A stretch of DNA of 64,000 nt from Gemmiger sp. An120 (GCF_002160955.1 NZ_NFLN01000002.1:248001-312000); one strand, 5' to 3'; counted from the stretch's first letter, positions 1 through 8,811 are shown. Numbers and translations: made by a program. Notes: generated by a model not told the origin, from the letters alone.

Positions 1-2
1 GT

Positions 3-323
3 GTTGTGCGCGGAGAGTATCTCGCCTGGTATTGCAGCAATGTTACCTTTGAGCATTGCCGCATTGAGGGAACACAGCCTTTCTGCTATTGCCGCGGTTT
101 GAAGCTGATTGACTGTGAGATGGTAAACACGGATCTCTGCTTTGAGCGTTCAGACGTACAGGCAGAAATTACCACGCCGGTGTTAAGCATCAAGAATCCC
201 TGGAGCGGGAGAATTCTTGTGCCGGAAGTCAAAGAGGTAATTCGGGATGATCCCCGCGCTCACGGAGAAATCATAATCGGAACCGCCAGCCCATCCCATA
301 AACCTTTATCTCCTGCCGGCTGA
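3..323 (+). CDS. DUF3737-like protein, C-terminal part (5' end outside window)
   Basis: The reading frame is open to the left edge, so only about the last 106 residues are present. The visible part contains the phrases GEYLAWYC, IEGTQPFCYC and SIKNPWSGRI, which I recognise from the DUF3737 family of predicted right-handed beta-helix proteins. Short repeated Val/Cys-rich strands fit a beta-helix. Function of the family is unknown to me. It ends 44 bp before the flavodoxin-type gene and may share a transcript with it. The GTG at position 6 is not taken as the start because the frame continues upstream. Confidence 0.6.
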   Translation, partial: VVRGEYLAWYCSNVTFEHCRIEGTQPFCYCRGLKLIDCEMVNTDLCFERSDVQAEITTPVLSIKNPWSGRILVPEVKEVIRDDPRAHGEIIIGTASPSHKPLSPAG

Positions 324-367
324 CTTGGCCTGACAGGGTTTAGTGCATCAAAAAGGAGTGCTTCGTT

Positions 368-907
368 ATGAGTAAAACTGTTTGCATCATCTCGGCAAGT
401 CCCCGTACGAACAGCAATTCAGACCGTTTGGCGAAAGCGTTTGCGCAGGGTGCCCGGGAAGTCGGACACACGGTGCAGGAAGTTCGCCTGCGGGAACACA
501 CCTATGGATTCTGTCAGGGATGTCTGGCGTGCACCCGAACCGGAAAGTGCGTACTGCAGGATGATGCCGGGCAGATTGTGCAGATGATGCATGACGCCAA
601 CGTACTGGTTTTTGCCACACCGATCTATTACTATGAGATGTCCGGGCAGCTGAAAACCATGCTGGATCGTGCCAATCCCCTGTACGGGTCGGATTATAAG
701 TTTCAGGACGTATATATGCTCTCCACCGCAGCAGAGGAAGAGGCCGGCACAGATTTTCGCGCCGTCCAGGGCCTGGAAGGATGGATTGCCTGTTTTGAGC
801 GCGCCCGGCTGACGGGCACAGTCTTTGCGGGAGGGGTGAACGACCCCGGCCAGATCGAAGGCCACCCTGCCATAGAGCAGGCACTTGCGATGGGACGTAA
901 TGTGTAA
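368..907 (+). CDS. Flavodoxin-fold NAD(P)H-dependent FMN reductase family protein
   Basis: A 179-residue cytoplasmic oxidoreductase. The N-terminus has a beta strand followed by SASPRTNSNSD (residues 9-19), the FMN phosphate loop of the NADPH-dependent FMN reductase/flavodoxin_2 group. A cysteine cluster CQGCLACTRTGKC (about 49-61) is typical of the iron-sulfur flavoprotein-like members. PIYYYEMSGQLKTMLDR (about 86-102) is the conserved flavin-side helix of the family. The length is usual. The ATG follows a GGAGTG sequence at about 355. The substrate cannot be told from the sequence. A strong hairpin terminator follows at 951-984. Confidence 0.85.
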   Translation: MSKTVCIISASPRTNSNSDRLAKAFAQGAREVGHTVQEVRLREHTYGFCQGCLACTRTGKCVLQDDAGQIVQMMHDANVLVFATPIYYYEMSGQLKTMLDRANPLYGSDYKFQDVYMLSTAAEEEAGTDFRAVQGLEGWIACFERARLTGTVFAGGVNDPGQIEGHPAIEQALAMGRNV

Positions 908-950
908 CCTGGAACGGGGCTCATTCCGCAAAAGCATAAAGAAATACACA

Positions 951-984
951 AAGAAAAGCCCGGTCAAAAGACCGGGCTTTTCTT
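951..984. terminator. Bidirectional intrinsic terminator
   Basis: A perfect 15-bp stem (951-965 with 970-984) around an AAAA loop. The outer A/T bases give a U-rich tail in both directions. It lies between the flavodoxin-type gene on the plus strand and the 3' end of tRNA-Leu on the minus strand, so it can end both transcripts. Confidence 0.9.
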
Positions 985-988
985 GCCA

Positions 989-1075
989 TGGTGCCGCTGA
1001 CCGGGATCGAACCGGTATGATGTTTCCATCGAGGGATTTTAAGTCCCTTGCGTCTGCCAATTTCGCCACAGCGGC
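989..1075 (-). tRNA. tRNA-Leu (anticodon UAA)
   Basis: An 87-nt tRNA on the minus strand. The 7-bp acceptor stem GCCGCTG (1075-1069) pairs with CAGCGGC (999-993), followed by discriminator A and an encoded CCA (991-989). The T arm carries GGTTCGATCCC. The anticodon loop reads ACTTAAAATC, giving anticodon TAA. A long variable arm (CTCGATGGAAACATCAT) is as expected for a class II leucine tRNA. The D arm has AATTGGCAGACG. Confidence 0.97.
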
Positions 1076-1089
1076 AAACTGCAATTTTA

Positions 1090-1118
1090 ATCATACAGGA
1101 TTACAGTCAGCTTGTCAA
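1090..1118 (-). promoter_or_regulatory. Sigma-A promoter of tRNA-Leu
   Basis: On the minus strand TTGACA (1118-1113) and TATGAT (1095-1090) are separated by exactly 17 bp. The -10 box ends 14 bp before the mature tRNA 5' end. The -35 box directly abuts the -35 box of the divergent plus-strand promoter. Confidence 0.85.
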
Positions 1119-1147
1119 TTGCATTCCCGCATCAAAGATGCTAAAAT
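1119..1147 (+). promoter_or_regulatory. Sigma-A promoter of the DUF6311-like gene
   Basis: TTGCAT (1119-1124), a 17-bp spacer, then TAAAAT (1142-1147) with an extended -10 TG two bases upstream. It is back to back with the tRNA-Leu promoter and 66 bp before the next start codon. Confidence 0.65.
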
Positions 1148-1213
1148 CAGAAAGAATAATCCGCGGATTCGATTCACCGAAATCGGTATCACACCACAAC
1201 CGGGAGGTTCCTT

Positions 1214-3196
1214 ATGCGGTTTTCTTCATCGACGCTGGGGGCAGATCGCCGCCATGCCCGTTCTCTGCTTTTTGCAGAGGGCTGTCTGCTGGGGATTCTG
1301 GCGTTTTTATTGATTTTTGGAACACGCACACTGGGCGTCACCTGGGATGCGTGGCTGCGGGGCGGCTTTATTGAAAAAGACTGCATCCAGCATTACACGG
1401 GGTGGCTGTTCTACCGGGAGGCCCCTCTCTCCTTTCCTTTGTGCGTATCGCCGGATGTAAACTGGCCGGACGGTTTAAGTGTAGCCTTTACCGATTCCAT
1501 TCCCCTGTTTGCCGCATTCTTCCGCTTGCTGGAGCCGCTTTTGCCTTCTGTGTTCCAGTATTTCGGGTGGTATGTACTGCTCTGCTTTTGTTTGCAGGGC
1601 GGCTTTTCTGCGCTGCTGCTTGACCGGCTGCTGAAAAGCCGTTGGGCTCTTTTGACAGGAAGCTGTCTGTTTGTTGTGAGCCCTATCATGGTAGAGCGCG
1701 CTTTCCGGCACACCTCACTCACGGCGCATTTCCTGCTTATATGGGCCCTCTACTATTATGTGTGTTCTGTTCAGGAAGACCGTTATTTTTTCAAAGGTGC
1801 GTTTGTTCTTAACGCATTGGCCATCAGCCTGCATCCTTACTTTGTGCCAATGGTCTATGCAGTACTGTTTGCCATGCTGGTGCAGTACGCGCTGCGGCAT
1901 CGGAGCTGGCTGCGTCCGGCCGCCTTTTTATTGCTGAACTTTGGGGCAACATTGCTTTCCGCCTGGGCGTTTGGCTTGTTTTCCGGCGTACTCAGCGAAA
2001 GCAGCGGCCAACTACTGTATGGATACTTCGGCATGAACCTGAATGCCTTGTGGAACCCCACCAGTATCGGCACATCAACCTGGAGCCGCCTGCTGCCAAT
2101 CCAGAATCAGGTGCGGGGCAACTATGATGGTTTCAACTATTTGGGCCTGGGCGTTTTGTTGATGGCTGTTTGTGCTGTCGTGATCCGCATTGTGCAGACC
2201 GTTCTCCGTCGCTGGTCTCCCTGGAAAGCCCTGCGTCGGCATGGGATGCTTCTTCTGGTATGCGCTTGCCTGACAGTATTTGCCGTAAGCAATGTTGTCT
2301 CAGCAAACGGCGCCACCCTGTTGGAAATTCCACTTCCGTTGTGGTTGCTTCGGCTTGCCTCCTCGTTCCGTTCCAGCGGGCGGATGTTCTGGCCAGTTTA
2401 CTACCTGATCATTGCGTACAGTCTGAAAACTTTGCAGGATGTCCTGTCTGCTAAACGGTTGGCCGTTCTTCTTTGTGCCGTGGCAGTACTGCAGGTCTGG
2501 GACATCTCGCCTGCGCTGCTGGAGCGTCGCCAAATGCTGGCGGACTACGAACAGCCTGCGGAATTCGCCAGCGGATTGCAGAGCAATTTCTGGCGGCAGG
2601 CTGCCGGGAAATACGACCATCTGGTAACGCTGAGCGATACAGCAGAGGACACTCTGTATCTGGCATTGTGGGCAGCAGACGCCGGAATGACCACAGACGA
2701 TCCGTTTGCCGCTCGCTCCGATCAGCAAACGCTGAATGCCCGTCGCGAGGCTACGATTCAGCAGCTGGAACAAGGCGAAATACAGCAAGACTGTCTGTAT
2801 CTCACTGACAATGAAGGAATATTCCTCCGCCTGGCCGATCAGTTGCAGGGGCAGGCATTCTGTGCGCGGGTGGATAGCCATTATATTATTGCTCCCGGCA
2901 TGACGTATACCGGATCGGATGCGCTGCTGTACAGCGAAGACTATCCCATTTATGTACTGGACTATACCGATGCCAACTGGGACCACGGCGTACTGACCTG
3001 GGATAACTGCACCGTTATGTTCGATGATACCCCGTTGCTTCGCCGCCGTCTGGAGGGGGCGTCGGCTGTTGTGGCAAACGGTATCCGCTACGAGATTCTG
3101 ACGGTAGATGACAGCGACCCTGGGTATATCATGCTTACGTTGGATACAGAAGACGCCGCCGTGCTGCGCGGTGTGGAATTGGAGTTTGTATCATGA
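1214..3196 (+). CDS. DUF6311-like polytopic membrane protein (glycosyltransferase-like)
   Basis: A 660-residue integral membrane protein. An N-terminal hydrophobic segment starts near residue 18, followed by about ten or more predicted membrane segments up to about residue 410, then a soluble extracytoplasmic C-terminal domain of about 230 residues. The order resembles GT-C fold membrane glycosyltransferases and in particular the DUF6311 family; phrases such as VTWDAW, KDCIQHYTGW and NWPDGLSVAFTDSIPL sit in the first external loop. The ATG at 1214 has GGGAGG 7 bp upstream. Its stop codon overlaps the rluA-type start by 4 bp (ATGA), so the two are translationally coupled. The sugar donor and acceptor are unknown. 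Confidence 0.7.
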   Translation: MRFSSSTLGADRRHARSLLFAEGCLLGILAFLLIFGTRTLGVTWDAWLRGGFIEKDCIQHYTGWLFYREAPLSFPLCVSPDVNWPDGLSVAFTDSIPLFAAFFRLLEPLLPSVFQYFGWYVLLCFCLQGGFSALLLDRLLKSRWALLTGSCLFVVSPIMVERAFRHTSLTAHFLLIWALYYYVCSVQEDRYFFKGAFVLNALAISLHPYFVPMVYAVLFAMLVQYALRHRSWLRPAAFLLLNFGATLLSAWAFGLFSGVLSESSGQLLYGYFGMNLNALWNPTSIGTSTWSRLLPIQNQVRGNYDGFNYLGLGVLLMAVCAVVIRIVQTVLRRWSPWKALRRHGMLLLVCACLTVFAVSNVVSANGATLLEIPLPLWLLRLASSFRSSGRMFWPVYYLIIAYSLKTLQDVLSAKRLAVLLCAVAVLQVWDISPALLERRQMLADYEQPAEFASGLQSNFWRQAAGKYDHLVTLSDTAEDTLYLALWAADAGMTTDDPFAARSDQQTLNARREATIQQLEQGEIQQDCLYLTDNEGIFLRLADQLQGQAFCARVDSHYIIAPGMTYTGSDALLYSEDYPIYVLDYTDANWDHGVLTWDNCTVMFDDTPLLRRRLEGASAVVANGIRYEILTVDDSDPGYIMLTLDTEDAAVLRGVELEFVS

Positions 3197-4086
3197 AAAG
3201 AATCTGCGTAGACAGTTCTTCACCGGTTCGTCTGGATAAGTACCTGATGAATCAACTTCCTCAGCTGGGTTTAGGCCGTCTGAACAAGGCGCTGCGGGAA
3301 AATAAGATCAAGCTGAACGGAAAAAAGCAGCCGCTGTCCACTAGGGTACAGACCGGAGACGAAATTTGCCTGTATATTCCGGATTCCTGGCTGGAAGAGC
3401 CGGATTCTCTTCGGTTTGTATACCGGGACGAACAGGTATGGCTGGTAAACAAGCCGGCTGGCCTTCCCGTGGATGCACCGGAAGGAGACAGCCTGCTGGC
3501 ACGAGCCCGCAAAGCAGCGGAGGGTACTTCCGCACAGCCAAGGCTCTGCCACCGGCTGGATACCGGCACCAGCGGTCTTGTGCTGCTGGCGTGCACAGAT
3601 CGGGCGGAAACGCTTCTCACCGATCTGATCCGCCGCCGGGAACTGCAGAAAGAATACCTCTGCGTAACCTTTGGGCGGCCAGATCCAGCCGCGGGTGTAC
3701 TGGGAGGATATCTGTCCAAGGACGCTCAAAGAGGCGTTGTCCGGATTGTCCCGCGGCCGGGCCCAACGGCAAAGCCGGTAGAAACGCGCTATAAAACCCT
3801 TGCCGTCAGCGGGCGGCTCGCTCTGCTGCAAGTGCAGCTGATTACCGGGCGGACCCACCAGATTCGGGCCCATATGGCCTCCATTGGATGCCCTATTTTG
3901 GGTGACAGCAAGTATGGCAACAACGCCGCAAACCGGGAACTTCACTTCCGCTATCAGGCCCTGTGCGCCTGGCGGTTGTATTTTCCAAAACTGTCTCAGC
4001 CGGAACTTGCCGGTGTAAGTGGGCAGACTTTTGAATTGCCTATGCCCTGGTATTGCGGTCAGGTACAGCGTGGGGAATTGCAATAA
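3193..4086 (+). CDS. RluA-family pseudouridine synthase
   Basis: A 297-residue enzyme that isomerises uridine to pseudouridine in rRNA or tRNA. An S4-like RNA-binding segment occupies about residues 10-60, then the catalytic domain with HRLDTGTSGL (120-129), where Asp123 is the catalytic aspartate. The later motif TGRTHQIRAHM (about 217-227) is also diagnostic of RluA/RluC/RluD. The length is normal. The start overlaps the preceding stop by 4 bp. Which RNA position is modified cannot be assigned. A hairpin terminator follows. Confidence 0.93.
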   Translation: MKRICVDSSSPVRLDKYLMNQLPQLGLGRLNKALRENKIKLNGKKQPLSTRVQTGDEICLYIPDSWLEEPDSLRFVYRDEQVWLVNKPAGLPVDAPEGDSLLARARKAAEGTSAQPRLCHRLDTGTSGLVLLACTDRAETLLTDLIRRRELQKEYLCVTFGRPDPAAGVLGGYLSKDAQRGVVRIVPRPGPTAKPVETRYKTLAVSGRLALLQVQLITGRTHQIRAHMASIGCPILGDSKYGNNAANRELHFRYQALCAWRLYFPKLSQPELAGVSGQTFELPMPWYCGQVQRGELQ

Positions 4087-4091
4087 ACGAT

Positions 4092-4136
4092 AAACCGGTG
4101 GCTGCCTTTCACTTTCGTGAAGACAGCCACCGGTTT
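4092..4136. terminator. Bidirectional terminator between convergent genes
   Basis: A 13-bp perfect stem (4092-4104 with 4124-4136; AAACCGGTGGCTG and its complement) whose loop itself folds as TTCAC/GTGAA. The A/T ends give a T tract in either direction. It separates the plus-strand pseudouridine synthase from the minus-strand rnmV. Confidence 0.88.
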
Positions 4137-4137
4137 C

Positions 4138-4743
4138 TTATTGATTTGTCAGCGCCGTTTCCTGCGCGATTCGTTCTACTTCTTCATAGCTGTAAAGAGA
4201 GTTCAATACCCGGCAAAGTGCCGTTTTGGAAAGCCGCACCGGTAAGCCCAGGCGTTTCAGAAACAAAAACCGCTGCTGCTGGCAGTCAGGGCGTCCGGAC
4301 AGGCCCCAGGCAAATAAATCCGCGTGGGTAATCGTCCGGCCTTTACGGGGCTCACATTGCTGCGCCCCGGCGTTCAGAATGGCAGCCCGCAATACGGCAG
4401 CATCCATTCCTTCCACCCCCAGCAGCCCTTCTTTACCGGGAACGGCTTTGCGTCTCTCTTTGCCGGGCAGACTGGGCACATACGCCTGAAGGGTCCTCTC
4501 CTTCCCCACCACATTTTCCACAAAGCGTCGGATACGAAAGCCGGCAGCATCGGAATCTGTCAGAATCAGCACGCCTCTCGCACGCCCCAGTTCCCGCAGC
4601 AGCTGCTGCTTTTCTTTATCCTTAAAAATCCCGAATCCGTCGGTGGTAAGAATCAACCCGTCCACCAGCGGCTCCAAAGCGGCTGCATCGTACCGGCCTT
4701 CCACCACAATGACCTGGCGAACACGAAGTCGTTCCTGACTCAT
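4138..4743 (-). CDS. rnmV: Ribonuclease M5 (5S rRNA maturation)
   Basis: A 201-residue Toprim nuclease that trims both ends of precursor 5S rRNA in Firmicutes. The Toprim domain spans about residues 9-100: the glutamate motif VVEGRYD (13-19) and the DSDAAG motif (about 63-68). The rest is the DUF4093-type C-terminal domain of RNase M5. It overlaps the 3' end of holA by 4 bp and is the last gene of the alaS-HIT-PRT-comEC-holA-rnmV run. In many Firmicutes rnmV is instead beside ksgA. Confidence 0.9.
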   Translation of the reverse strand: MSQERLRVRQVIVVEGRYDAAALEPLVDGLILTTDGFGIFKDKEKQQLLRELGRARGVLILTDSDAAGFRIRRFVENVVGKERTLQAYVPSLPGKERRKAVPGKEGLLGVEGMDAAVLRAAILNAGAQQCEPRKGRTITHADLFAWGLSGRPDCQQQRFLFLKRLGLPVRLSKTALCRVLNSLYSYEEVERIAQETALTNQ

Positions 4744-5762
4744 CGGCTCACCCCCACAGCCGCCAAGCGGCAGAACGCCGTTTGCAGGATGACCTCTGCA
4801 TCCACAGGCGTCTGTTTGATAGCCAGATCTGCTTCCATCAGGATTTCAATGCACTGGTCCAGCTGCTCGGTGGAGTAACGCCGGGCTGCATCCATAGAAG
4901 CCTTGATCCGGTAAGGGCTTCCGGAATAATGAAACTCTTTATACAATTCTTCGCTGCTGCGCTTGGCTGTACGGGCAGCACCTGCCCGGCACATATCGAT
5001 ATAACTGCCGGACAGAGCCCCCAGAATTGCCAGCGGCTCATTCTGCTGCTCCAGCAGGATCCTCAGTTTTTCCAGCGCTTTGCCTCCGTTTTTGGCGGTC
5101 ATGGAACGCACCATTTCCCAGACATCCGCCTCCAGGCTTCGGGTGCCCAGTTCCGCCACCAACGCCGGTGTGATTTGAGTATAGCCGCAGGAGGCAGCCA
5201 GCTTGTCCACCTCATTTCTCAGTGCAAACGGATCGCTGCCGCAGCGATCCAGGATGACCTGTGCTGTGGTCATATCCAGCTGCGTATCCTGCTCTTTAGC
5301 ACGGGCAATCAGCATGCGGCACAGGTCCTGGGGCCCTGGCTTTTTCAGTTCTGCGCAGTACCCACTCTTGCCACATTGCTCCAGCAATTTTTTGACCCGT
5401 TTTCCGCCTGCGTCTTTGGCGTTCTCCAGCAGCACCGTGATGATAAATACAGCGCTCTCCAGGCTGGACAACACATCACACAAATCCTTAATATCTTTGT
5501 CGCTGTAATCCGCCGGCCGCAGACGCTCCATAAGCACCACACGGCGGGTTCCGAAGAAAGAAATAGTTCCTGCCGCCATTACGATTTCTTCAATGGTCGG
5601 GGCAGGGCCCGGCAAAACGGTTACCTCATCCTGTTGTTCCGTCAATGCCTGCAAGGTCTGGCGGGCTGTTTTATGAAGCGAGTATTCTTCCTCGCCCCAG
5701 AAGCAGAATACAGGTGTATCAGCCTTCAAGGCGCTTTTCCATTCTTTTTCATTCATCAACAT
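4740..5762 (-). CDS. holA: DNA polymerase III subunit delta
   Basis: A 340-residue clamp-loader subunit that opens the sliding clamp ring. The N-terminus has FCFWGEEEYSLHKTARQTL and the middle FFGTRRVVLMERLRP, both typical of HolA. The C-terminal helical domain ends with DAEVILQTAFCRLA. The length matches the family (about 340). The ATG at 5762 has GAGGT 5 bp upstream and overlaps the end of comEC by 14 bp, a common pairing in Firmicutes. Confidence 0.93.
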   Translation of the reverse strand: MLMNEKEWKSALKADTPVFCFWGEEEYSLHKTARQTLQALTEQQDEVTVLPGPAPTIEEIVMAAGTISFFGTRRVVLMERLRPADYSDKDIKDLCDVLSSLESAVFIITVLLENAKDAGGKRVKKLLEQCGKSGYCAELKKPGPQDLCRMLIARAKEQDTQLDMTTAQVILDRCGSDPFALRNEVDKLAASCGYTQITPALVAELGTRSLEADVWEMVRSMTAKNGGKALEKLRILLEQQNEPLAILGALSGSYIDMCRAGAARTAKRSSEELYKEFHYSGSPYRIKASMDAARRYSTEQLDQCIEILMEADLAIKQTPVDAEVILQTAFCRLAAVGVSR

Positions 5763-7803
5763 GATAGACCTCGATCATACGGACGCTTTTTCCCGGCCGT
5801 ATCTCCAGAATATCGCCATCACCATACAAGACCTCCCCACCTGCCAGACGGCCGGGCGAAATCTGCAAATCCGCCTGGATATCACTGGACTCACCAGAGT
5901 TTCCCAGGATCCAAACACTGGCCGCCAGCGGGTTTGCCAAACGAACTGTGCCGCTGCAGAGAACCATTGAGTAACCACCCACACTAAGGCGGGCAAGGCA
6001 TCCATTTTTAGCGTGATAGCTCTCTACCAGTATATCAGAAACTTGGTGGTTTGTCTGCATCCCGGCGGGCAGCTGCTGCACCTGGATCGCAGGACAAGCA
6101 GCTTCCTCCCAGAAATTGTTATCCGCCTTTTGCCGTATATCCAGTATATAACGCAGGTCCAGGCAACGAACCTCCAGATACTCTCTTACTTCTTTAACCG
6201 CGCTGTACCCTCCCTGAAAAACAAGTATGGCGTCATCTCCCTGCCATGCAATCATACAAGGAGAAGAACTGCTTCCCACCAGCGCCACATGTACCAGGCC
6301 AAAAGAGGCAAATGTACTGATTCCAACAGCAAACGCTGTGCAGAATGGCAGGATTATAAGCATCCGTTTCCAATGATGCGGGCTGAACCAGAAAAGCAGG
6401 GCAAGCCCCATCAAGATCATCCAGGCGCAAAGGTAGTAATCCTTTTCCAGAACAATACGGGAAAAAGGCAGCGAAGCTGTGGCGCGCAGAATGGCAACCA
6501 GCAGCCGAATCAGAATTTCTGCCAGGCGTGATAGCAGCTGCAAGGGAACTGCAAGCATCGGCGTCAGGGCACACACCGCACACAGCAGGCCCAGCACCAG
6601 AATTGGCTGAATCAGGTACAGGCAAAGCAGGTTGGAAAGCACAGAGACACCGCTTAGTTCCATATTCTGGGCAAGCTGAACCGGAAGTGAAAACCAGGCA
6701 GCAAAAACCGGCACAAGCAGTATGTTAACCAGCTGAAAGCGCCGGGGCACCGGATACTGATTTCGGGTCACTCTTGAGTAAAGCGCGCCGGCGCAGAGAA
6801 CACCCAAGGTTGCGGCAAAAGACAGCTGCAATCCCAAATCGCAGGACGCAAACGGGTTGGCAATTCCCAAAAGCAGAGCCGCCATGCCCAGAGACGTGAA
6901 GGAATCAACCGGAAGCGCAAACAGCGCACCTATACTTCCAATCACCAGTGCGGTTCCTGCCCTAAAAATAGAGGGCGAAAAGCCGGTCAGCACAGCATAT
7001 GCCGGAAATATCACCAGGTTTGCCACAGCACGAACCCGGCTGTTTTTCAATGAACCGGCTAAAATTCCGCAGACAAGGCTCAGGTGCAGACCGGAAACTA
7101 CCAGAAGATGAGAGACACCCGCCTGCCGGAAGAGAATCTCCCATTCCTCAGACAGGCCGGTGCGTTCTCCCAGCGTCATAGCGCAGAGCAGGGATCCTGC
7201 ATCAAATGAGATATACTGGCGTATCTTTCTGGAAAGCATAAGCCGCCATTGCTGAACAGCCAGCCAGAAAGTCTGCTGTTCCCCTATCCAGTCCGCGTCT
7301 GAAAGATAGGTCAATTCCAGATAAATCCCATCCGCAAGTCTCGACAGTTTGTACTCATCGTCTGCAAGAGTGGAAACGTCAAAGAGACCGCGTACAAGTT
7401 CTCCAGGTTCAGAATTCGGAAAAACAGAACAGTAAGCGGTATAGTGACAGCTTTTGCCATCGCTCTCCAAAACTGTTACCTGTGCGCTGACACGGTCATC
7501 TTCATAGCATTCTCCTGTTTTCTCAACACGGACCAGCAAGGGCAAATTGGCTCCCTGATGCTGTGCAGCCGTCGGATACAAAATTAAGTGTACATACAAC
7601 TGCTGAAAGCCAACCAGCGCAACAGCGCTCAGCAGCAGAAACAGCAGCGTATATTGTTTGGCAAAGAAGCGGCAAAACACAAAAATGGCCGCAGCACATA
7701 CAGCCGTCAGGGCGAACCATGTGCCCGGCGGCATCTGTGCTGCGGCTAGTTGGCAAAGCAGAAAGAACAAGCCCAGCAATGCAAGTTTTCTGCGAATGAC
7801 CAT
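5749..7803 (-). CDS. comEC: ComEC/Rec2-family membrane protein with degenerate lactamase-like domain
   Basis: A 684-residue homologue of the channel that carries single-stranded DNA across the membrane during natural transformation. It has N-terminal membrane segments, then a DUF4131-like extracytoplasmic domain to about residue 200, and the Competence domain with HLLVVSGLHLSLVCGIL and FSPSIFRAGT at about 230-300, then several further membrane helices to about 500. The C-terminal 180 residues sit where the metallo-beta-lactamase domain belongs, but the metal-binding HxHxDH motif is absent. Ribosome binding before the ATG is weak; it starts 6 bp after the phosphoribosyltransferase and is probably coupled to it. 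Confidence 0.85.
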   Translation of the reverse strand: MVIRRKLALLGLFFLLCQLAAAQMPPGTWFALTAVCAAAIFVFCRFFAKQYTLLFLLLSAVALVGFQQLYVHLILYPTAAQHQGANLPLLVRVEKTGECYEDDRVSAQVTVLESDGKSCHYTAYCSVFPNSEPGELVRGLFDVSTLADDEYKLSRLADGIYLELTYLSDADWIGEQQTFWLAVQQWRLMLSRKIRQYISFDAGSLLCAMTLGERTGLSEEWEILFRQAGVSHLLVVSGLHLSLVCGILAGSLKNSRVRAVANLVIFPAYAVLTGFSPSIFRAGTALVIGSIGALFALPVDSFTSLGMAALLLGIANPFASCDLGLQLSFAATLGVLCAGALYSRVTRNQYPVPRRFQLVNILLVPVFAAWFSLPVQLAQNMELSGVSVLSNLLCLYLIQPILVLGLLCAVCALTPMLAVPLQLLSRLAEILIRLLVAILRATASLPFSRIVLEKDYYLCAWMILMGLALLFWFSPHHWKRMLIILPFCTAFAVGISTFASFGLVHVALVGSSSSPCMIAWQGDDAILVFQGGYSAVKEVREYLEVRCLDLRYILDIRQKADNNFWEEAACPAIQVQQLPAGMQTNHQVSDILVESYHAKNGCLARLSVGGYSMVLCSGTVRLANPLAASVWILGNSGESSDIQADLQISPGRLAGGEVLYGDGDILEIRPGKSVRMIEVYHVDE

Positions 7804-7809
7804 TCTGAA

Positions 7810-8349
7810 TCAGTGCTCAAACAGAGGGAGCTTTTCCAGGAAAACAATATCGTCCCGCTCGGCAGCGTCACCCTCGGCCAGGACAGCGGCGCGGGCAACA
7901 ACCTTACCGGTGCTGCGGCTCACCAGCGCTTCCAGCGCATGCAGAGAGCCGCCGCTGCTGATCACATCATCCACAATCAGAATACGTTTGCCGTTCATGG
8001 CATCCAGATCCTTCTTGTCGATAACCAGCGTTTGCTTGGCAGCGGTCGTAATGGACTGATCCTCCACAACGACAGGCTCGCTCATGTAAAGCTTTGTGCC
8101 TTTACGGGCAGGAATATAAAGCTTCCCGCTCTGCCGACTCATCTCATAGGCCAAAGGAATGCCTTTGGCTTCAGCAGTAACAATCACGTCAAACTCAGGG
8201 CACTTTTCCAAAAGTGCCTGCGCGCAGGCAACTGTAAGCTCCACATCGCTGAACATGATAAACGCTGCGATAGACAGGTGTTCATTAATCTTGCAGATAG
8301 GTAGTTCGCGGGTAACCCCAGCGACCTGCAGAGTATAGGTATCCGGCAT
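7810..8349 (-). CDS. Phosphoribosyltransferase, adenine-PRTase-like
   Basis: A 179-residue type I phosphoribosyltransferase. The PRPP-binding loop is RILIVDDVISSGGSL (about 125-139). The pyrophosphate loop region has VTAEAKGIPLA (about 60-70), as in Apt and Xpt. Such enzymes join a purine base to PRPP for salvage. Adenine is the most likely base, but xanthine or a regulatory role is possible, so no symbol is given. AAGGAG lies 12 bp before the ATG. It follows the HIT protein by 29 bp. Confidence 0.85.
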   Translation of the reverse strand: MPDTYTLQVAGVTRELPICKINEHLSIAAFIMFSDVELTVACAQALLEKCPEFDVIVTAEAKGIPLAYEMSRQSGKLYIPARKGTKLYMSEPVVVEDQSITTAAKQTLVIDKKDLDAMNGKRILIVDDVISSGGSLHALEALVSRSTGKVVARAAVLAEGDAAERDDIVFLEKLPLFEH

Positions 8350-8378
8350 GATAAACGATCTCCTTTCCTGCTTTCAAA

Positions 8379-8720
8379 TCAGCCCGGAGGCCAGGCCAGA
8401 CTGCGCTTGGCAAGCACATGAAAGTGCAAATGCTTTACACTCTGTCCGCCATCTTCGCCCACATTGGTAACAACCCGGTAGCCATCTTCACAGCCCAGCT
8501 CTTTGCACAGGCGGGCAATCACAGCGAAGATGTGTCCGACCAGCGCGCTGTCGGTCTCTTCCAGGCAGGCAGCCGAGTCCACATGCTGTTTCGGAATCAC
8601 CAAAAAGTGCACCGGAGCCTGCGGATCAATGTCATGGAAAGCGAGAATCTGGTCATCCTCATACAACTTGTTGGAAGGGATTTCCCCTGCCGCAATTTTG
8701 CAGAACAGGCAATTCTCCAT
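8379..8720 (-). CDS. HIT-family (histidine triad) nucleotide-binding protein
   Basis: A 113-residue HINT-type hydrolase of nucleoside phosphoramidates. It starts with the metal-binding CLFCKIAAGEIPSN, has AFHDIDPQAPVHFLVIPK in the middle, and the histidine triad HLHFHVLA (about 98-105). Length and ending (W-P-P-G) are those of HinT. AAGGAG is upstream of the ATG. It lies between alaS and the phosphoribosyltransferase. Confidence 0.93.
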   Translation of the reverse strand: MENCLFCKIAAGEIPSNKLYEDDQILAFHDIDPQAPVHFLVIPKQHVDSAACLEETDSALVGHIFAVIARLCKELGCEDGYRVVTNVGEDGGQSVKHLHFHVLAKRSLAWPPG

Positions 8721-8773
8721 AACGCTGGGTTCACTCCTTTCGATACGAAACTATTCCGTGCTGTGCACGGCTT

Positions 8774-8811
8774 CCACCCGTCCTGGCTTATACACAAGCC
8801 AGGACGGGTGG
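8774..8811 (-). terminator. 16-bp hairpin after alaS (terminator-like, no clear T tract)
   Basis: A perfect 16-bp stem (8774-8789 with 8796-8811) with a 6-nt loop begins 22 bp after the alaS stop on the minus strand. There is no obvious run of T after it, so it may instead be a processing or stability hairpin, leaving the HIT gene in the same transcript. Confidence 0.55.
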
